Shown: positions 29,479-38,433, counted from the stretch's first letter. The stretch: DNA of 64,000 bases from Streptacidiphilus rugosus AM-16 (GCF_000744655.1 NZ_JQMJ01000004.1:5828001-5892000), one strand, 5' to 3'. Notes: generated by a model not told the origin, from the sequence alone. Made by a program: numbers and translations.

Positions 29479-31266
29479 ATGGACCTGGCAGACACGCCCG
29501 ACCGGAGGCCGGAGGGATCCGCGTCCGCGGAGTTCCGCGCCGCACGGGACCATCTCCTCGCCCACCGCGGCGACATCGCCGGCGCCCGCCGTTTCCCACG
29601 CCCCCACGCCGAGCACTTCAACTGGGCCCTGGACTGGTTCGACGTCGAGGCCAGGGGCAACGACCGCATCGCACTGCGGGTCGTCGACCTCGCGCCGGAC
29701 GGCCGGGAGACCGCCGCGACGGCCCTCGGCTTCGCCGAGCTGAGCACCCGCTCGGACCGCGTGGCCGGGTGGCTGCGCGGGCTCGGCGTCACCCGCGGCG
29801 ACCGGATCCTGCTGCTGCTCGGCAACCAAGTGCCGCTCTGGGAGGTGATGCTGGCCGCGATCAAGCTCGGCGCGGTCGTGATCCCGGCCAGCACGCTGCT
29901 CTCCGCCGAGGACCTGGCCGACCGCGTCTCCCGCGGCGACGTCCGGCACGTGATCGCCGAGTCGGGCCTGACCTCAGGCTTCGCCTCCGTCGGCGGGGAC
30001 TGGACCCGCGTCGCGGTCGGCGAGCCGGTTCCCGGCTGGCTGCCCTACCCCGACCCTTCGGACGACGGCCCCCTCGCCGCGGACGGCGTCGGCTTCACCC
30101 CGGACGGCCCGACCCGCGCCGAGGACCCGCTGCTCCTCTACTTCACCTCCGGCACCACCAGCCGCCCCAAACTGGTCCAGCACACCCACCGGTCCTACCC
30201 GGTCGGCCACCTCTCGACCATGTACTGGATCGGCCTGCGCCCTGGCGACGTGCACCTCAACGTGTCGTCGCCCGGCTGGGCCAAGCACGCGTGGAGCAAC
30301 TTCTTCGCCCCGTGGAACGCGGGAGCGGAGATCCTGGTGGTCAATCAGCCGCGCTTCTCCGCCCGTCCGTTGCTCGACGCGATGGTCCGCCACGCGGTGA
30401 CCTCCTTCTGTGCGCCGCCGACCGTCTGGCGCATGCTCGTGCTGGAGGACCTCGCCCAGTGGAAGCCGCCGATCAGGGAACTCGTGGGCGCGGGCGAACC
30501 GCTCAACCCCGAGATCATCGAGCGGGTGCGCGCGGCCTGGGACGTCACCCTCCGCGACGGCTTCGGGCAGACCGAGACCACCGCCCAGGTCGGCAACCCG
30601 CCCGGTCTCACCGTCAAGCCGGGCTCGATGGGCGTGCCGCTGCCCGGCTACGAGGTGGCCCTGGTCGAGCCGGTGACCGGCGTGGTCGTGACCGAGCCAG
30701 GCGCGGAGGGCGAGCTCTGCCTCCCCCTGACCGGGACCACCCCCGACAGCGCGCCGCTGGGCCTGATGACGGGCTACCAGCAGGACCCCGAACGCCAGGC
30801 CGAGGCGACGGCCGGCGGCTTCTACCACACCGGCGACGTCGCCTTCAGGGACGCCGACGGCTATCTCACCTACGTCGGGCGGACGGACGACGTCTTCAAG
30901 TCCTCGGACTACCGCATCTCACCGTTCGAGCTGGAGAGCGTGCTGATCGAACACCCGCTCGTCGCCGAGGCGGCCGTGGTGCCCTCCCCGGACCCGGTGC
31001 GGCTCTCGGTCCCCAAGGCCTACGTCGTCCTGGTTCCCGGCGCGAAGCCCGACGCGGACGCGGCCCGGGCGATCCTCGCCTTCGCCAGGGAGCGGCTCGC
31101 GCCCTACAAGCGGGTCCGGCGGCTGGAGTTCGCCGACCTGCCGAAGACCGTCTCCGGCAAGATCCGACGTGTCGAACTGCGCGGTCGCGAGGGTGAGCTC
31201 CACGGCGGCGAGACCCCGGTCCGCGGCGAACTCGAGTTCTGGGAAGAGGACTTCGCCCGCGCCTGA
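29479..31266 (+). CDS. AMP-dependent acyl-CoA synthetase/ligase
   Basis: A 595-residue adenylate-forming enzyme making acyl-CoA from a carboxylic acid, ATP and CoA. Motifs in order: the P-loop-like YFTSGTTSRPKLVQHTH (about 221-237), DGFGQTETT, the YHTGDVAFRDADGY hinge and the C-terminal KTVSGKIRR lysine. Its shape resembles medium-chain acyl-CoA synthetases or the acetyl-CoA synthetase class. ATG at 29479 is preceded by GGGAGGAG. The upstream gene encodes HPr, with a terminator between, so it is its own transcription unit. The acyl substrate is unknown. Confidence 0.9.
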   Translation: MDLADTPDRRPEGSASAEFRAARDHLLAHRGDIAGARRFPRPHAEHFNWALDWFDVEARGNDRIALRVVDLAPDGRETAATALGFAELSTRSDRVAGWLRGLGVTRGDRILLLLGNQVPLWEVMLAAIKLGAVVIPASTLLSAEDLADRVSRGDVRHVIAESGLTSGFASVGGDWTRVAVGEPVPGWLPYPDPSDDGPLAADGVGFTPDGPTRAEDPLLLYFTSGTTSRPKLVQHTHRSYPVGHLSTMYWIGLRPGDVHLNVSSPGWAKHAWSNFFAPWNAGAEILVVNQPRFSARPLLDAMVRHAVTSFCAPPTVWRMLVLEDLAQWKPPIRELVGAGEPLNPEIIERVRAAWDVTLRDGFGQTETTAQVGNPPGLTVKPGSMGVPLPGYEVALVEPVTGVVVTEPGAEGELCLPLTGTTPDSAPLGLMTGYQQDPERQAEATAGGFYHTGDVAFRDADGYLTYVGRTDDVFKSSDYRISPFELESVLIEHPLVAEAAVVPSPDPVRLSVPKAYVVLVPGAKPDADAARAILAFARERLAPYKRVRRLEFADLPKTVSGKIRRVELRGREGELHGGETPVRGELEFWEEDFARA

Positions 31267-31276
31267 CCCGACCACC

Positions 31277-31309
31277 GGAGGCGCGAGGGCCTATGGCCCC
31301 CGCGCCTCC
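31277..31309. terminator. Bidirectional terminator between the acyl-CoA synthetase and the YrdB-like gene
   Basis: Bases 31277-31291 pair with 31295-31309 (one mismatch) around a TAT loop, in the space between two convergent genes. There is no T-tract. Confidence 0.75.
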
Positions 31310-31358
31310 GGCCGGGTGGGACACGTCGGGCCAGGTGCGCCGGACGAGGCAGACCGGA

Positions 31359-31736
31359 TCAGTCGGACTGGGTGTCGCGCTGACGGGTCATCGCCTCGCG
31401 GTCGGCCGTGGCGACGGCGGTGTTGAGCAGGGCGACCACACCGAAGACCAGTGCGAAGGTGTGCGAGCCGGTCGCGTACACCGCCGCACTCGAGAGCACG
31501 AAGACCAGCACCTTGAAGACGATCACCAGCGGCAGTGCGATCTTGTACTTCGCCCGCGGGGCCGCGATCATCCCCCAGCTCCACGCCATCACCGCCGGAG
31601 CACCGAGGCCGAGGAGCAGGTGCACCAGGATGCCGGAGCCGGTGTGGAACCCCCACCACGCCAGTGCGCCGAGCGCCACCAGCTCCAGGGCGAAGGCGAG
31701 TCCCTCGTTGAAGTAGTGCAGCGGCTTGGGTATCAC
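31359..31736 (-). CDS. Small YrdB/DUF2568-like membrane protein
   Basis: A 125-residue protein with four predicted membrane segments (about 9-28, 33-52, 62-82 and 86-106) and the family pattern LALELVALGALAWWG and PAVMAWSWGMIAAPRAKYK. The function of this family is unknown. GTG at 31736 is preceded by GAGGAGC with ideal spacing. Two palindromes around its promoter (31778-31798, 31832-31850) show it is tightly controlled by an unlinked repressor. Confidence 0.75.
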   Translation of the reverse strand: MIPKPLHYFNEGLAFALELVALGALAWWGFHTGSGILVHLLLGLGAPAVMAWSWGMIAAPRAKYKIALPLVIVFKVLVFVLSSAAVYATGSHTFALVFGVVALLNTAVATADREAMTRQRDTQSD

Positions 31737-31777
31737 GGTGTGCTCCTCAAACTGATCGCACTGGGCCGGGAATCGTT

Positions 31778-31798
31778 TTCGAGAGCAGTGCTCTCGAA
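31778..31798. promoter_or_regulatory. Operator palindrome 1 upstream of the YrdB-like gene
   Basis: TTCGAGAGC and GCTCTCGAA form perfect 9-bp arms around AGT. It lies just downstream of the predicted -10, 42 bp before the GTG. A TetR- or MarR-type binder is likely. Confidence 0.75.
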
Positions 31799-31805
31799 CA
31801 AGAAC

Positions 31806-31850
31806 AGTGTGCGCGCCGCGAATGCCTCCCGTCAAGAGCACCGCTCTCGA
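31806..31850 (-). promoter_or_regulatory. Promoter and operator palindrome 2 of the YrdB-like gene
   Basis: TCAAGAGC-ACC-GCTCTCGA (31832-31850) repeats the first palindrome with one mismatch, centred 53 bp away, about five DNA turns. The minus-strand -35 TTGACG (31835-31830) lies in it, followed after 18 bp by a weak -10 CACACT (31811-31806). The remaining bases to 32116 show only the leader of the next gene; no further gene is seen in this 380-bp gap. Confidence 0.6.
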
Positions 31851-32116
31851 TTGGGAGCAGTAGTCACGAATTCCTTCGCCCAGCCGCTTCCGAAGGCTCC
31901 CCCGCACGCCCCGCAACATGCCGCGCGCCCCTCCCGAGGCAGCTCGACACGCACGTGTGTACGCGCTCCGTGTTAACGCCCGATGACGCCTGAACTCCCG
32001 CGCGTCCCCGCACTCGCGCTACCCCCTCCCCACGTGATCTGATACGCCCACGACCCGCGCGGAGCGCCCCCGGTCGGACCCCATATCCGCTTTCGGCCTT
32101 CGTCCCGGAGACCTGC

Positions 32117-33268
32117 GTGAACGACTCCCTGCGCATCTGGCTGAACCGCACCTACGCGGAGAACGCCTTCTTCATCGGCCTGCTTCGGTCCAACCCCGAC
32201 GGCCGGCCCGTCACCGTTCACGCCACCCATGTGGATCCCGACTCGCCCGTCCTCCGCGCGGCAGACGTCCCCGGCCTCGAACCCGACGGCCTCTCCGCCG
32301 CCGCCTACGTCGAGTTCGCCCTCGACCACTGCGCCCGGCACGGCATTCAACTCTTCCTCCCCCGCCTGCACCAGCACGCCGTCGCGCTCCGGCGAGAGGA
32401 CTTCGCCGAACTCGGCACCACCGTGCTCACCCCGCCCGCCGAGGCCATCGAACTCTTCGCCGACAAGGCCGCCGCCTATCTGGCCCTCGCCGAGGCCGGA
32501 CTGCCCGTGCCGCCCTGGTGGCGGGTCCGCGACGCCGCCGGACTGGTCGCCGCGGTCGAGCAGATCGAGGCGGCGGGCGACACCCCCTGCCTCAAGCCCG
32601 TGACCGGCGCGGGCGGCGAGGGTTTCCGAGTCCTGACCCGGACGCCCTTCAACCTCTCCCGGCTGGCCGGTTCGCCGAGTTGGCACGTCACCCTGGACCA
32701 CGTGGTGCAGGCCCTGGAGGCGGCCGAGGCCGACGGCCGGTCACATCCGGTCGACTGGCTGGTCATGCCGCACCTGGCCGGCCCCGAAGTCTCCGTCGAC
32801 TGCCTCGGCGCCCCCGACGGAAGCCTGCGCGCCGCCGTCGGCCGCACCAAGGACGGACGCCGACGCGGGTTCACGCTCGACAGCGCCTACCTGGAACCCG
32901 CACAACTGCTCGCGGAGACCTTCGGCTTGTCGTTCCTGACGAACATCCAGTTCCGGCACCACGGCGGGGTCCCGGTGCTGCTCGACATCAACACGCGCCC
33001 CTCCGGCGGCCTGCACCAGGTGTCCCGCTGCGGCCTCAACCTCCCGTGGGCCGCGATGCTCCTGGCCCTCGACGAGCACCCGGGCGACCTCGCCGTCCAC
33101 CGCCTCGGCGACGACTACACGCTGATCTCCACGCCCTACCCGGCGCTCGGCCCCAGCCACCTGCTCACCCCTCCGACGAGCCTGCCCATCCCGGGCCAGC
33201 GCGCGGTCACGGAGTCCGAGGAGAACACCGCCGAAGCCGGCGCGGCCGCGAGCTCCGCCGTCGGCTGA
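32117..33268 (+). CDS. Stand-alone ATP-grasp domain protein (predicted carboxylate-amine/thiol ligase)
   Basis: A 383-residue protein with an N-terminal pre-ATP-grasp domain (about 1-100) and an ATP-grasp fold (about 115-330). Nucleotide-loop and metal-site features are seen in CLKPVTGAGGEGFRV (lysine plus Gly-rich loop), PHLAGPEVSVDCLG and VLLDINTRPSGGLHQ (Asp/Asn for magnesium). Such ligases activate a carboxylate as acyl-phosphate and join it to an amine. No partner biosynthetic gene is adjacent, so neither substrate nor product can be named. GTG at 32117 follows CGGAG. The C-terminus is an Ala/Glu-rich tail. Confidence 0.75.
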   Translation: MNDSLRIWLNRTYAENAFFIGLLRSNPDGRPVTVHATHVDPDSPVLRAADVPGLEPDGLSAAAYVEFALDHCARHGIQLFLPRLHQHAVALRREDFAELGTTVLTPPAEAIELFADKAAAYLALAEAGLPVPPWWRVRDAAGLVAAVEQIEAAGDTPCLKPVTGAGGEGFRVLTRTPFNLSRLAGSPSWHVTLDHVVQALEAAEADGRSHPVDWLVMPHLAGPEVSVDCLGAPDGSLRAAVGRTKDGRRRGFTLDSAYLEPAQLLAETFGLSFLTNIQFRHHGGVPVLLDINTRPSGGLHQVSRCGLNLPWAAMLLALDEHPGDLAVHRLGDDYTLISTPYPALGPSHLLTPPTSLPIPGQRAVTESEENTAEAGAAASSAVG

Positions 33269-33353
33269 ACGACGGCGGGGGTCGGTCGACGGCGGGTGCC
33301 CCATCGGCGGGGTGCCGACGGCCGCCTGCGGAGGGTCGTCCTCGGACGGTCGC

Positions 33354-34085
33354 TCAGGCGGCCACCGCGGCAATGGTCGCCGCCGCGTCAACCAACACGC
33401 GCACGGTCGTCATCCCGCCTTCGTGGGCGTGTCCCGCGAGGGCGGGCCGGCAGCGCTTCAGCTCCGGCGCGTACTCCGCCATCACCACGCCCGCGTGATC
33501 GGTCGGCGTCTCCGTGTAGACGACCGGCCAGTCGTGCTGCTCCAACGCGGCCGCGAACTCCCGTGAGCAGCGGACGTCGACGACCGCGTCGGCCGTACCG
33601 TGCACCAACTGCACCGGAATCGGCGGCTCCTCCGTCACCAGCAGATCCTCGCAGGCCGGAGGCCCCATCCGGGGATCGCTGGAGGTGAGGTAGTTGCCCG
33701 CGATCCCGACCACGGCCGCCGGACGCCACCCGTCCCACGCGGCCGGTCGCAGCGTCGTCGCCAGCGCCGTCCGCGCCCCGAGCGACCATCCGGCGAGCAC
33801 CGCCCGCTCCGCGTCCCCGCCCCAGTCGGCGACGCGCTGCCGGACGAACTCGACCGAGCCACGCAGGTGCGCCCAGCCGCCGTCCTCGGCGTCGGAACGC
33901 CAGTCCGGCACGACGACGAGCAGGCCCTGCGCCGACGCCTCCTCTGCCAACGCCCCCAGCACGTCCCGCTCCTGCGGGCCGCGTCCGTGCCACAGGAGAA
34001 CCGTCCCCTTCGGCTCGTCCTCCGGCACATGGACATCCAGCAACTTGGCCCCCGACCCGTACCGCAGGCCGCTCACCACCGGCAT
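33354..34085 (-). CDS. Alpha/beta hydrolase (dienelactone hydrolase-like)
   Basis: A 243-residue cytosolic serine hydrolase. The oxyanion region HGRGPQER, nucleophile elbow GWSLGA (Ser101), acid in VHGTADAVVD (Asp166 or Asp170) and His197 (TDHAGV) are visible. The length matches dienelactone-hydrolase-like esterases. ATG at 34085 has an AGGAG ribosome site. It is convergent with the ATP-grasp gene and divergent from the glycosyltransferase gene. Substrate unknown. Confidence 0.8.
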   Translation of the reverse strand: MPVVSGLRYGSGAKLLDVHVPEDEPKGTVLLWHGRGPQERDVLGALAEEASAQGLLVVVPDWRSDAEDGGWAHLRGSVEFVRQRVADWGGDAERAVLAGWSLGARTALATTLRPAAWDGWRPAAVVGIAGNYLTSSDPRMGPPACEDLLVTEEPPIPVQLVHGTADAVVDVRCSREFAAALEQHDWPVVYTETPTDHAGVVMAEYAPELKRCRPALAGHAHEGGMTTVRVLVDAAATIAAVAA

Positions 34086-34232
34086 CGCTCTGGCTCCTCG
34101 TGTCGCGCGCTGTACCGTCGTCCCGTCGTCCGACAGGGCTGCTGTTGACCATCAGCATGCCCCAAGGCCTCTGCTCCACACCGTTTCGACCGCTCCATTC
34201 ACACAACCGCGCGAGGCTGTCACCCTGACGAG

Positions 34233-35669
34233 GTGACCCCGAGACTCGCCTGGGCCCGGATCGCACCACCGCTGCTGCTCGCCACCGCGGTCCTGCTCGC
34301 CACCGCGGGCCGCTACGGCTACCACCGCGATGAGCTGTACTTTCTCGCCGCGAGCCGCCATCTCGCCTTCGGCTACGACGACCAGCCGCCCCTGGTGCCG
34401 CTGATCATCCGACTGGAGACCGTGATCGGCGGCGACTCGGTGGAGGTGATCCGCGTCGCACCGATGCTCTTCGCCCTCGGACTCGCATTTCTCGCGGCCC
34501 TCTGCGCCCGGGAGTTGGCGGGCGACGACCCGGTCCGATCGCGGCGCGCCCAAGGACTGGCCGCGATCGCCGCCTGCTGCAACATCCTCGTACTCTTCGG
34601 CGGGCACCTCTTCGTCACGGCAACGCCGGACTTCTTCTTCTGGGCTCTCATCATCTGGCTCGTGCTGCGCTACCTCCGGACCAGGGACGACCGGCTCTGG
34701 TACGCCATCGGCGCGGCCGCCGGGCTGGGCATGCTCAACAACAACCTGATCGTCCTGCTCGCCCTCGCGCTGCTCCTGGCCGCTCCCCTCACCGGCCAGG
34801 GCGAACTCCTGCGCAGGCGGGCGCTCTGGGGCGGCGCGATCCTGGCCCTGCTCATCGCGTCGCCGGACTTGATCTGGCAGGCCACCCACGGACTGCCGGA
34901 GTTCCGGATGGCCCGTCACATCTCCAGCTGGGACGAACGGATCCAGCTCATCCCGTTCCAGTTCGAGGCGGGCACGACGCTGAGCTGGATCTGGATCCTC
35001 GGCTGGTTCCGCCTCCGCGCGGACCAACGGTACCGACTGCTCGCGTACGCCTTCCTGCTGTCCCTCGCCCTGGTCCTGGTGACCGGCGGCAAGCGGTACT
35101 ACCCGGCCGGCTGGTACCCCCTGCTGCTGGCCGCGGGCGCGGTCTGGCTGGCCGAACGCTGGCCCCGCCTGCGCACGACCTTCGTGGTGACGGCGACGAT
35201 CGGGGCCCTCATCGCCCTGGCCACGGGCCCACCGGTCCTGCCGGTGCCCGTCTACCGCCACCTCATGGGCCTCAACGCTCAGAACGCCGAGACCATCGGC
35301 TGGCCACGCTTCGCCGCCACCGTGGCCACCGTCTACCGCGCCCATCCCGGCGCCACCCTGGTCGCCGAGAACTACGGCGAGGCCGGCGCCCTCGCCCACT
35401 ACGGCCCCGCTCTCGGCCTCCCCACCCCCTACGCCGACCAGAACGGCTACGCCCGCTTCGGGCACCCGGTCGGGTTGTCCGCCACGACCATCGCCGTGGG
35501 CTTCCCACCGGGCGGGTTGGCCCAGTACTGGACCTCCTGCATCGTCGCCGCGCACTTCGACAACGGGCTCGGGGTCGACAACCAGGAGCAAGGCCGGACG
35601 GTGCAGGTGTGCACGGGGCAGAAGCAACCGTGGGAGCGGATCTGGCCGGCGAGCCTGCGCTATTCGTAA
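34233..35669 (+). CDS. GT39/ArnT-like polytopic glycosyltransferase
   Basis: A 478-residue integral membrane protein with about ten to twelve membrane segments in the N-terminal three quarters and a soluble C-terminal part (about 350-478). The first extracytoplasmic loop carries YGYHRDELYFLAASRH, with the Asp-Glu pair typical of lipid-linked-sugar-dependent GT-C enzymes. It probably transfers a sugar from a polyprenyl-phosphate donor to an envelope or secreted acceptor. GTG at 34233 has a short GACGAGG ribosome site. Donor and acceptor are unknown. Confidence 0.82.
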   Translation: MTPRLAWARIAPPLLLATAVLLATAGRYGYHRDELYFLAASRHLAFGYDDQPPLVPLIIRLETVIGGDSVEVIRVAPMLFALGLAFLAALCARELAGDDPVRSRRAQGLAAIAACCNILVLFGGHLFVTATPDFFFWALIIWLVLRYLRTRDDRLWYAIGAAAGLGMLNNNLIVLLALALLLAAPLTGQGELLRRRALWGGAILALLIASPDLIWQATHGLPEFRMARHISSWDERIQLIPFQFEAGTTLSWIWILGWFRLRADQRYRLLAYAFLLSLALVLVTGGKRYYPAGWYPLLLAAGAVWLAERWPRLRTTFVVTATIGALIALATGPPVLPVPVYRHLMGLNAQNAETIGWPRFAATVATVYRAHPGATLVAENYGEAGALAHYGPALGLPTPYADQNGYARFGHPVGLSATTIAVGFPPGGLAQYWTSCIVAAHFDNGLGVDNQEQGRTVQVCTGQKQPWERIWPASLRYS

Positions 35670-35686
35670 GCGGGCATGCGTGTGGG

Positions 35687-35725
35687 CGTGCCGATGGGCC
35701 GCCGGGTGGGCGGCTCATCGGCACG
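35687..35725. terminator. Bidirectional terminator between the glycosyltransferase and HNH genes
   Basis: A 17-bp stem (35687-35703 with 35709-35725, one G-U) with a 5-nt loop lies exactly between the two convergent stops. Confidence 0.82.
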
Positions 35726-35737
35726 TTGTGGGGTTGT

Positions 35738-37183
35738 TCAGCGGGGGTAGCGGGTGTTGGGGGGTGGGGGTGTGTCCGGGGGCGGGACGGCTGTGGGTCT
35801 GCCGTTGCTCATTTCGAGTTCCCAGCCGGTGTGGTGGAGGTCGGTGTGGTGTTCCCCGCAGAGCAGGGCCAGGTTGTCGAGGCTGGTGTGGCCGCCGTCG
35901 GCCCAGTGGGTCAGGTGGTGGGCCTCGCACCAGGTGGGCGGGCGGGTGCAGCCGGGCCAGACGCAGTGCCGGTCCCTTGCGATGACCGCGTCCCGCAGGT
36001 GCGCGGGGACGGTGCGGGTGGCGCGGCCGATGGAGACCGGCTTGCCCTGGCCCTTGGTGAGGATGACGCGGAGCTGGCAGTCGCAGGACTCCTTGCGGGC
36101 CTGCCACCGCGGAAGATGGAACCCCCGCGTGGAGGTGGCGACACCGACCGGGTGCAGCAACCCCGACACATCGTCGTCGGCCGGGGACCCTTCGGGGTCG
36201 TCGTCGGTGAAGGTGGGGTGGGCGGGGCACTCCTCCCGCAGCGCGTCCAGGTCCGCGATGACCGTGAAGTGGGGGCGCTGACCACCGGTGGTGGGCAGCT
36301 TGTCGCAACCCAGCGCCAGGTCGGCGACGGCTTCGAGGGCGTCGCCCATCCGCTCCGAATGCGTCCGGGTCTCCCCCTCCACGGGGGTGCCCATCGCCGC
36401 CTCCAGCGCCACACGCAGCTTCTCCCCCGCCACCGCCGACAGCTCCGCCGTCAGCACCCAGAACGGGTCATCGCTCGTGCCGGTCTGCGACAGCCTCGCC
36501 GTGGACCGGAACAGCGCCGGGGCATCCTTCACCGCCGGCTCCTGCTCCTCCACCAGATGGGCGCGAACCTGCCGGGCCGCCTGCTTCAGCTGCCCCAGGT
36601 GGAGTTCCTTCGCCTGCCCGACCAGGAGTTCTTCGGCCTGGGCGCGGGCCTGCGGGTCCTCCACGTCGGTGATCTCGTGGGCGATGACCTCCGCCTGACT
36701 GGCCGAGAGTTCCCCGTCGGTGAGGGCGGTGCGGACGGTGCGCAGGGTGTCCAGGCGGCGGGCCCGCTCGACGAGCTGCTTCGCCGCCCGGTCGCTCAAC
36801 TGGCCGTGCGTCTGCAGGAACCCCTTCACGGTCCGGGAACGCGTGGCGGCCACCGCACCCGTGCGGTCGAACACCGCCACCCGACGCGCCAGCTCCGCCC
36901 CGACCATCTCCTCGAAGCGGACCAGCGCGAGGAGCTGCTCGGCCTGGAACGGGGCACCGGCCGCACACAGGGTGTCGTCGTCCTCCGCCGCCAACGCGGC
37001 CAGGAACGTCATGCACGAGGCGGGCAGGGTCCGCAGCGGCTCCGTGCTCGCAGCACGGGCCTGGCGGGAGCTTGAGGGAGTCAGGGGATCCGCACGGAAC
37101 ACGTCCCCCAGCGAGGCGGAAAACACCTCACCCATGGACGCATCTCCGTCTTCACACCCGCCCCCGAACATCGAGGCGTCCAT
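35738..37183 (-). CDS. DUF222/HNH endonuclease-family protein (REP13E12-like)
   Basis: A protein of about 481 residues. The long helical DUF222 domain (about 50-330) is followed by a C-terminal HNH nuclease motif: HCVWPGCTRPPTWCEAHHLT, then WADGGHTSLDNLALLCGEHH with zinc cysteines and catalytic His residues. The family is multicopy in actinobacteria and related to the mycobacterial REP13E12 elements; a role in mobility or defence is not established. ATG 37183 coincides with the start point expected from a -10-like CATAAT (37195-37190), suggesting a leaderless message; ATG 37135, with a GGAG ribosome site, is the alternative. Confidence 0.8.
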   Translation of the reverse strand: MDASMFGGGCEDGDASMGEVFSASLGDVFRADPLTPSSSRQARAASTEPLRTLPASCMTFLAALAAEDDDTLCAAGAPFQAEQLLALVRFEEMVGAELARRVAVFDRTGAVAATRSRTVKGFLQTHGQLSDRAAKQLVERARRLDTLRTVRTALTDGELSASQAEVIAHEITDVEDPQARAQAEELLVGQAKELHLGQLKQAARQVRAHLVEEQEPAVKDAPALFRSTARLSQTGTSDDPFWVLTAELSAVAGEKLRVALEAAMGTPVEGETRTHSERMGDALEAVADLALGCDKLPTTGGQRPHFTVIADLDALREECPAHPTFTDDDPEGSPADDDVSGLLHPVGVATSTRGFHLPRWQARKESCDCQLRVILTKGQGKPVSIGRATRTVPAHLRDAVIARDRHCVWPGCTRPPTWCEAHHLTHWADGGHTSLDNLALLCGEHHTDLHHTGWELEMSNGRPTAVPPPDTPPPPNTRYPR

Positions 37184-37290
37184 AGAACAATTATGACACC
37201 CCACCAAGCCCCACACCATCACTCACAAGAGTGAAAACCCCCAGCTCACACGGCCTTTACCGCCTCACCCACCGCGCTCACCCACCGCGC

Positions 37291-38289
37291 TCACTCCCCG
37301 ATCCGAATCGCCATCAAAGTGCCGCGAGTGACCACCAGAGCCACGTCAGGCGCCTCGACCGGACCGGCTGCGTGCACGCCCGCGATGCGGCGGCTCACCG
37401 ACGTGCGCCGGACGGTGCGGCCGTCGTGGTCCAGCCGGAGCAAGGTGCCCTGGTCGCCCCCGATGAGCAGTTCGGGGCCGGCCGGGACGATTCCCGGTGC
37501 CAACCACTGGCCGATGTCGACCCGCCACAGGAGGTGCCCGTCGGCGGCGTCGTAGGCGGTACCGCCCTTGGCGTCCGTCAGCCACAACAGCCCGCCTACC
37601 AATCGTGCGCCGGCAGGCGTGAGATCGCTGTCGTGCCGTGCCAGCGTGCGGATCTCGTCGGTGCCCAGCCGGAGTTCGACGACGGTTCGCCGACCCGACT
37701 GGACAAGGACCCGCCCCGGTCCGCCGAGGGCGAAGATCCGCGCGTGATCCGCCGACCAGAGCGGTTCCGGGAGGGTCCAGTGGCCCCGTTCGCTGCCGTC
37801 GTGGACGTCCAGCAGGCTCATTTCCGAGCTGCCAGGGGCGCCGATCAGCACTCCCCCGCAGTGAGCGAAAGGACGGACGGTGGCAGGGCGGCCTGACCTG
37901 CTCCAACGAAGCCGCCCGGTTTCCGAGTCCAGCGCCGTCAGATCGGTGTATCCGCGCCAGCCCCCGATCAGAACGGTGTCCTCGGTGGCGGTGATGTAGC
38001 CCGTGAAGCGGGACAGCGGGAGGTTCCACAGGACAGCGCCCGAACGCACGTCCCAGCAGGTGAGCGCGTCGATGTTCTGCGCGATGCCGAAGCATCGGTC
38101 ACCGGTGACCGCCACGGCACGGGGCCACAGGCCGAAGGGGACGTCCCAGCGAACGCTGCCGTCCGACAGGTCCAGGCAGACCAGCCGGGTCCAGCGCTCG
38201 TGGACGACCACGCAGCCGTCGGCGACGGCCAGCGCACTTCCGGAACCGCGCTGGTGCAGGTCACGCTCCCACAGGACTTCTTCCGCCAT
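37291..38289 (-). CDS. PQQ-like (YncE/BamB-type) beta-propeller repeat protein
   Basis: A 332-residue protein made of beta-propeller blades with the Trp-containing repeat (LDLSDGSVRWDVPFG, WDVRSGAVLWNLPLS, LDSETGRLRWSR, YDAADGHLLWRVDIG). No signal peptide or catalytic motif is seen, so it is probably a cytoplasmic binding scaffold; no cofactor can be assigned. ATG at 38289 has a GAGG ribosome site 7 bp upstream. A pentanucleotide repeat tract lies directly in its leader (38303-38355). Function unknown. Confidence 0.75.
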   Translation of the reverse strand: MAEEVLWERDLHQRGSGSALAVADGCVVVHERWTRLVCLDLSDGSVRWDVPFGLWPRAVAVTGDRCFGIAQNIDALTCWDVRSGAVLWNLPLSRFTGYITATEDTVLIGGWRGYTDLTALDSETGRLRWSRSGRPATVRPFAHCGGVLIGAPGSSEMSLLDVHDGSERGHWTLPEPLWSADHARIFALGGPGRVLVQSGRRTVVELRLGTDEIRTLARHDSDLTPAGARLVGGLLWLTDAKGGTAYDAADGHLLWRVDIGQWLAPGIVPAGPELLIGGDQGTLLRLDHDGRTVRRTSVSRRIAGVHAAGPVEAPDVALVVTRGTLMAIRIGE

Positions 38290-38302
38290 CTCCGCACCTC
38301 AG

Positions 38303-38355
38303 CTCGGCTCGGCTCGGCTCGGCTCAGCTCGGCTCGGCTCGGCTCAGCTCGGCTC
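38303..38355. repeat. Pentanucleotide tract (GCTCG/GCTCA) before the beta-propeller gene
   Basis: About ten consecutive 5-bp units, mostly GCTCG with GCTCA at three places, run from 38303 to 38355, beginning 14 bp upstream of the beta-propeller start codon. The tract would lie in the mRNA leader or the promoter. Confidence 0.85.
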
Positions 38356-38374
38356 AATGTTGCCGCCCAGGACG

Positions 38375-38421
38375 ACACGGATGCGGGCGCGAACCCTCGC
38401 GGTTCGCGCCCGCATCCGTGT
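38375..38421. terminator. Long perfect hairpin terminator of rtcB
   Basis: A perfect 21-bp stem (38375-38395 with 38401-38421) and 5-nt loop stand 13 bp after the rtcB stop. It also insulates the beta-propeller gene downstream. Confidence 0.9.
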
Positions 38422-38433
38422 GCGTGGCGTCTG

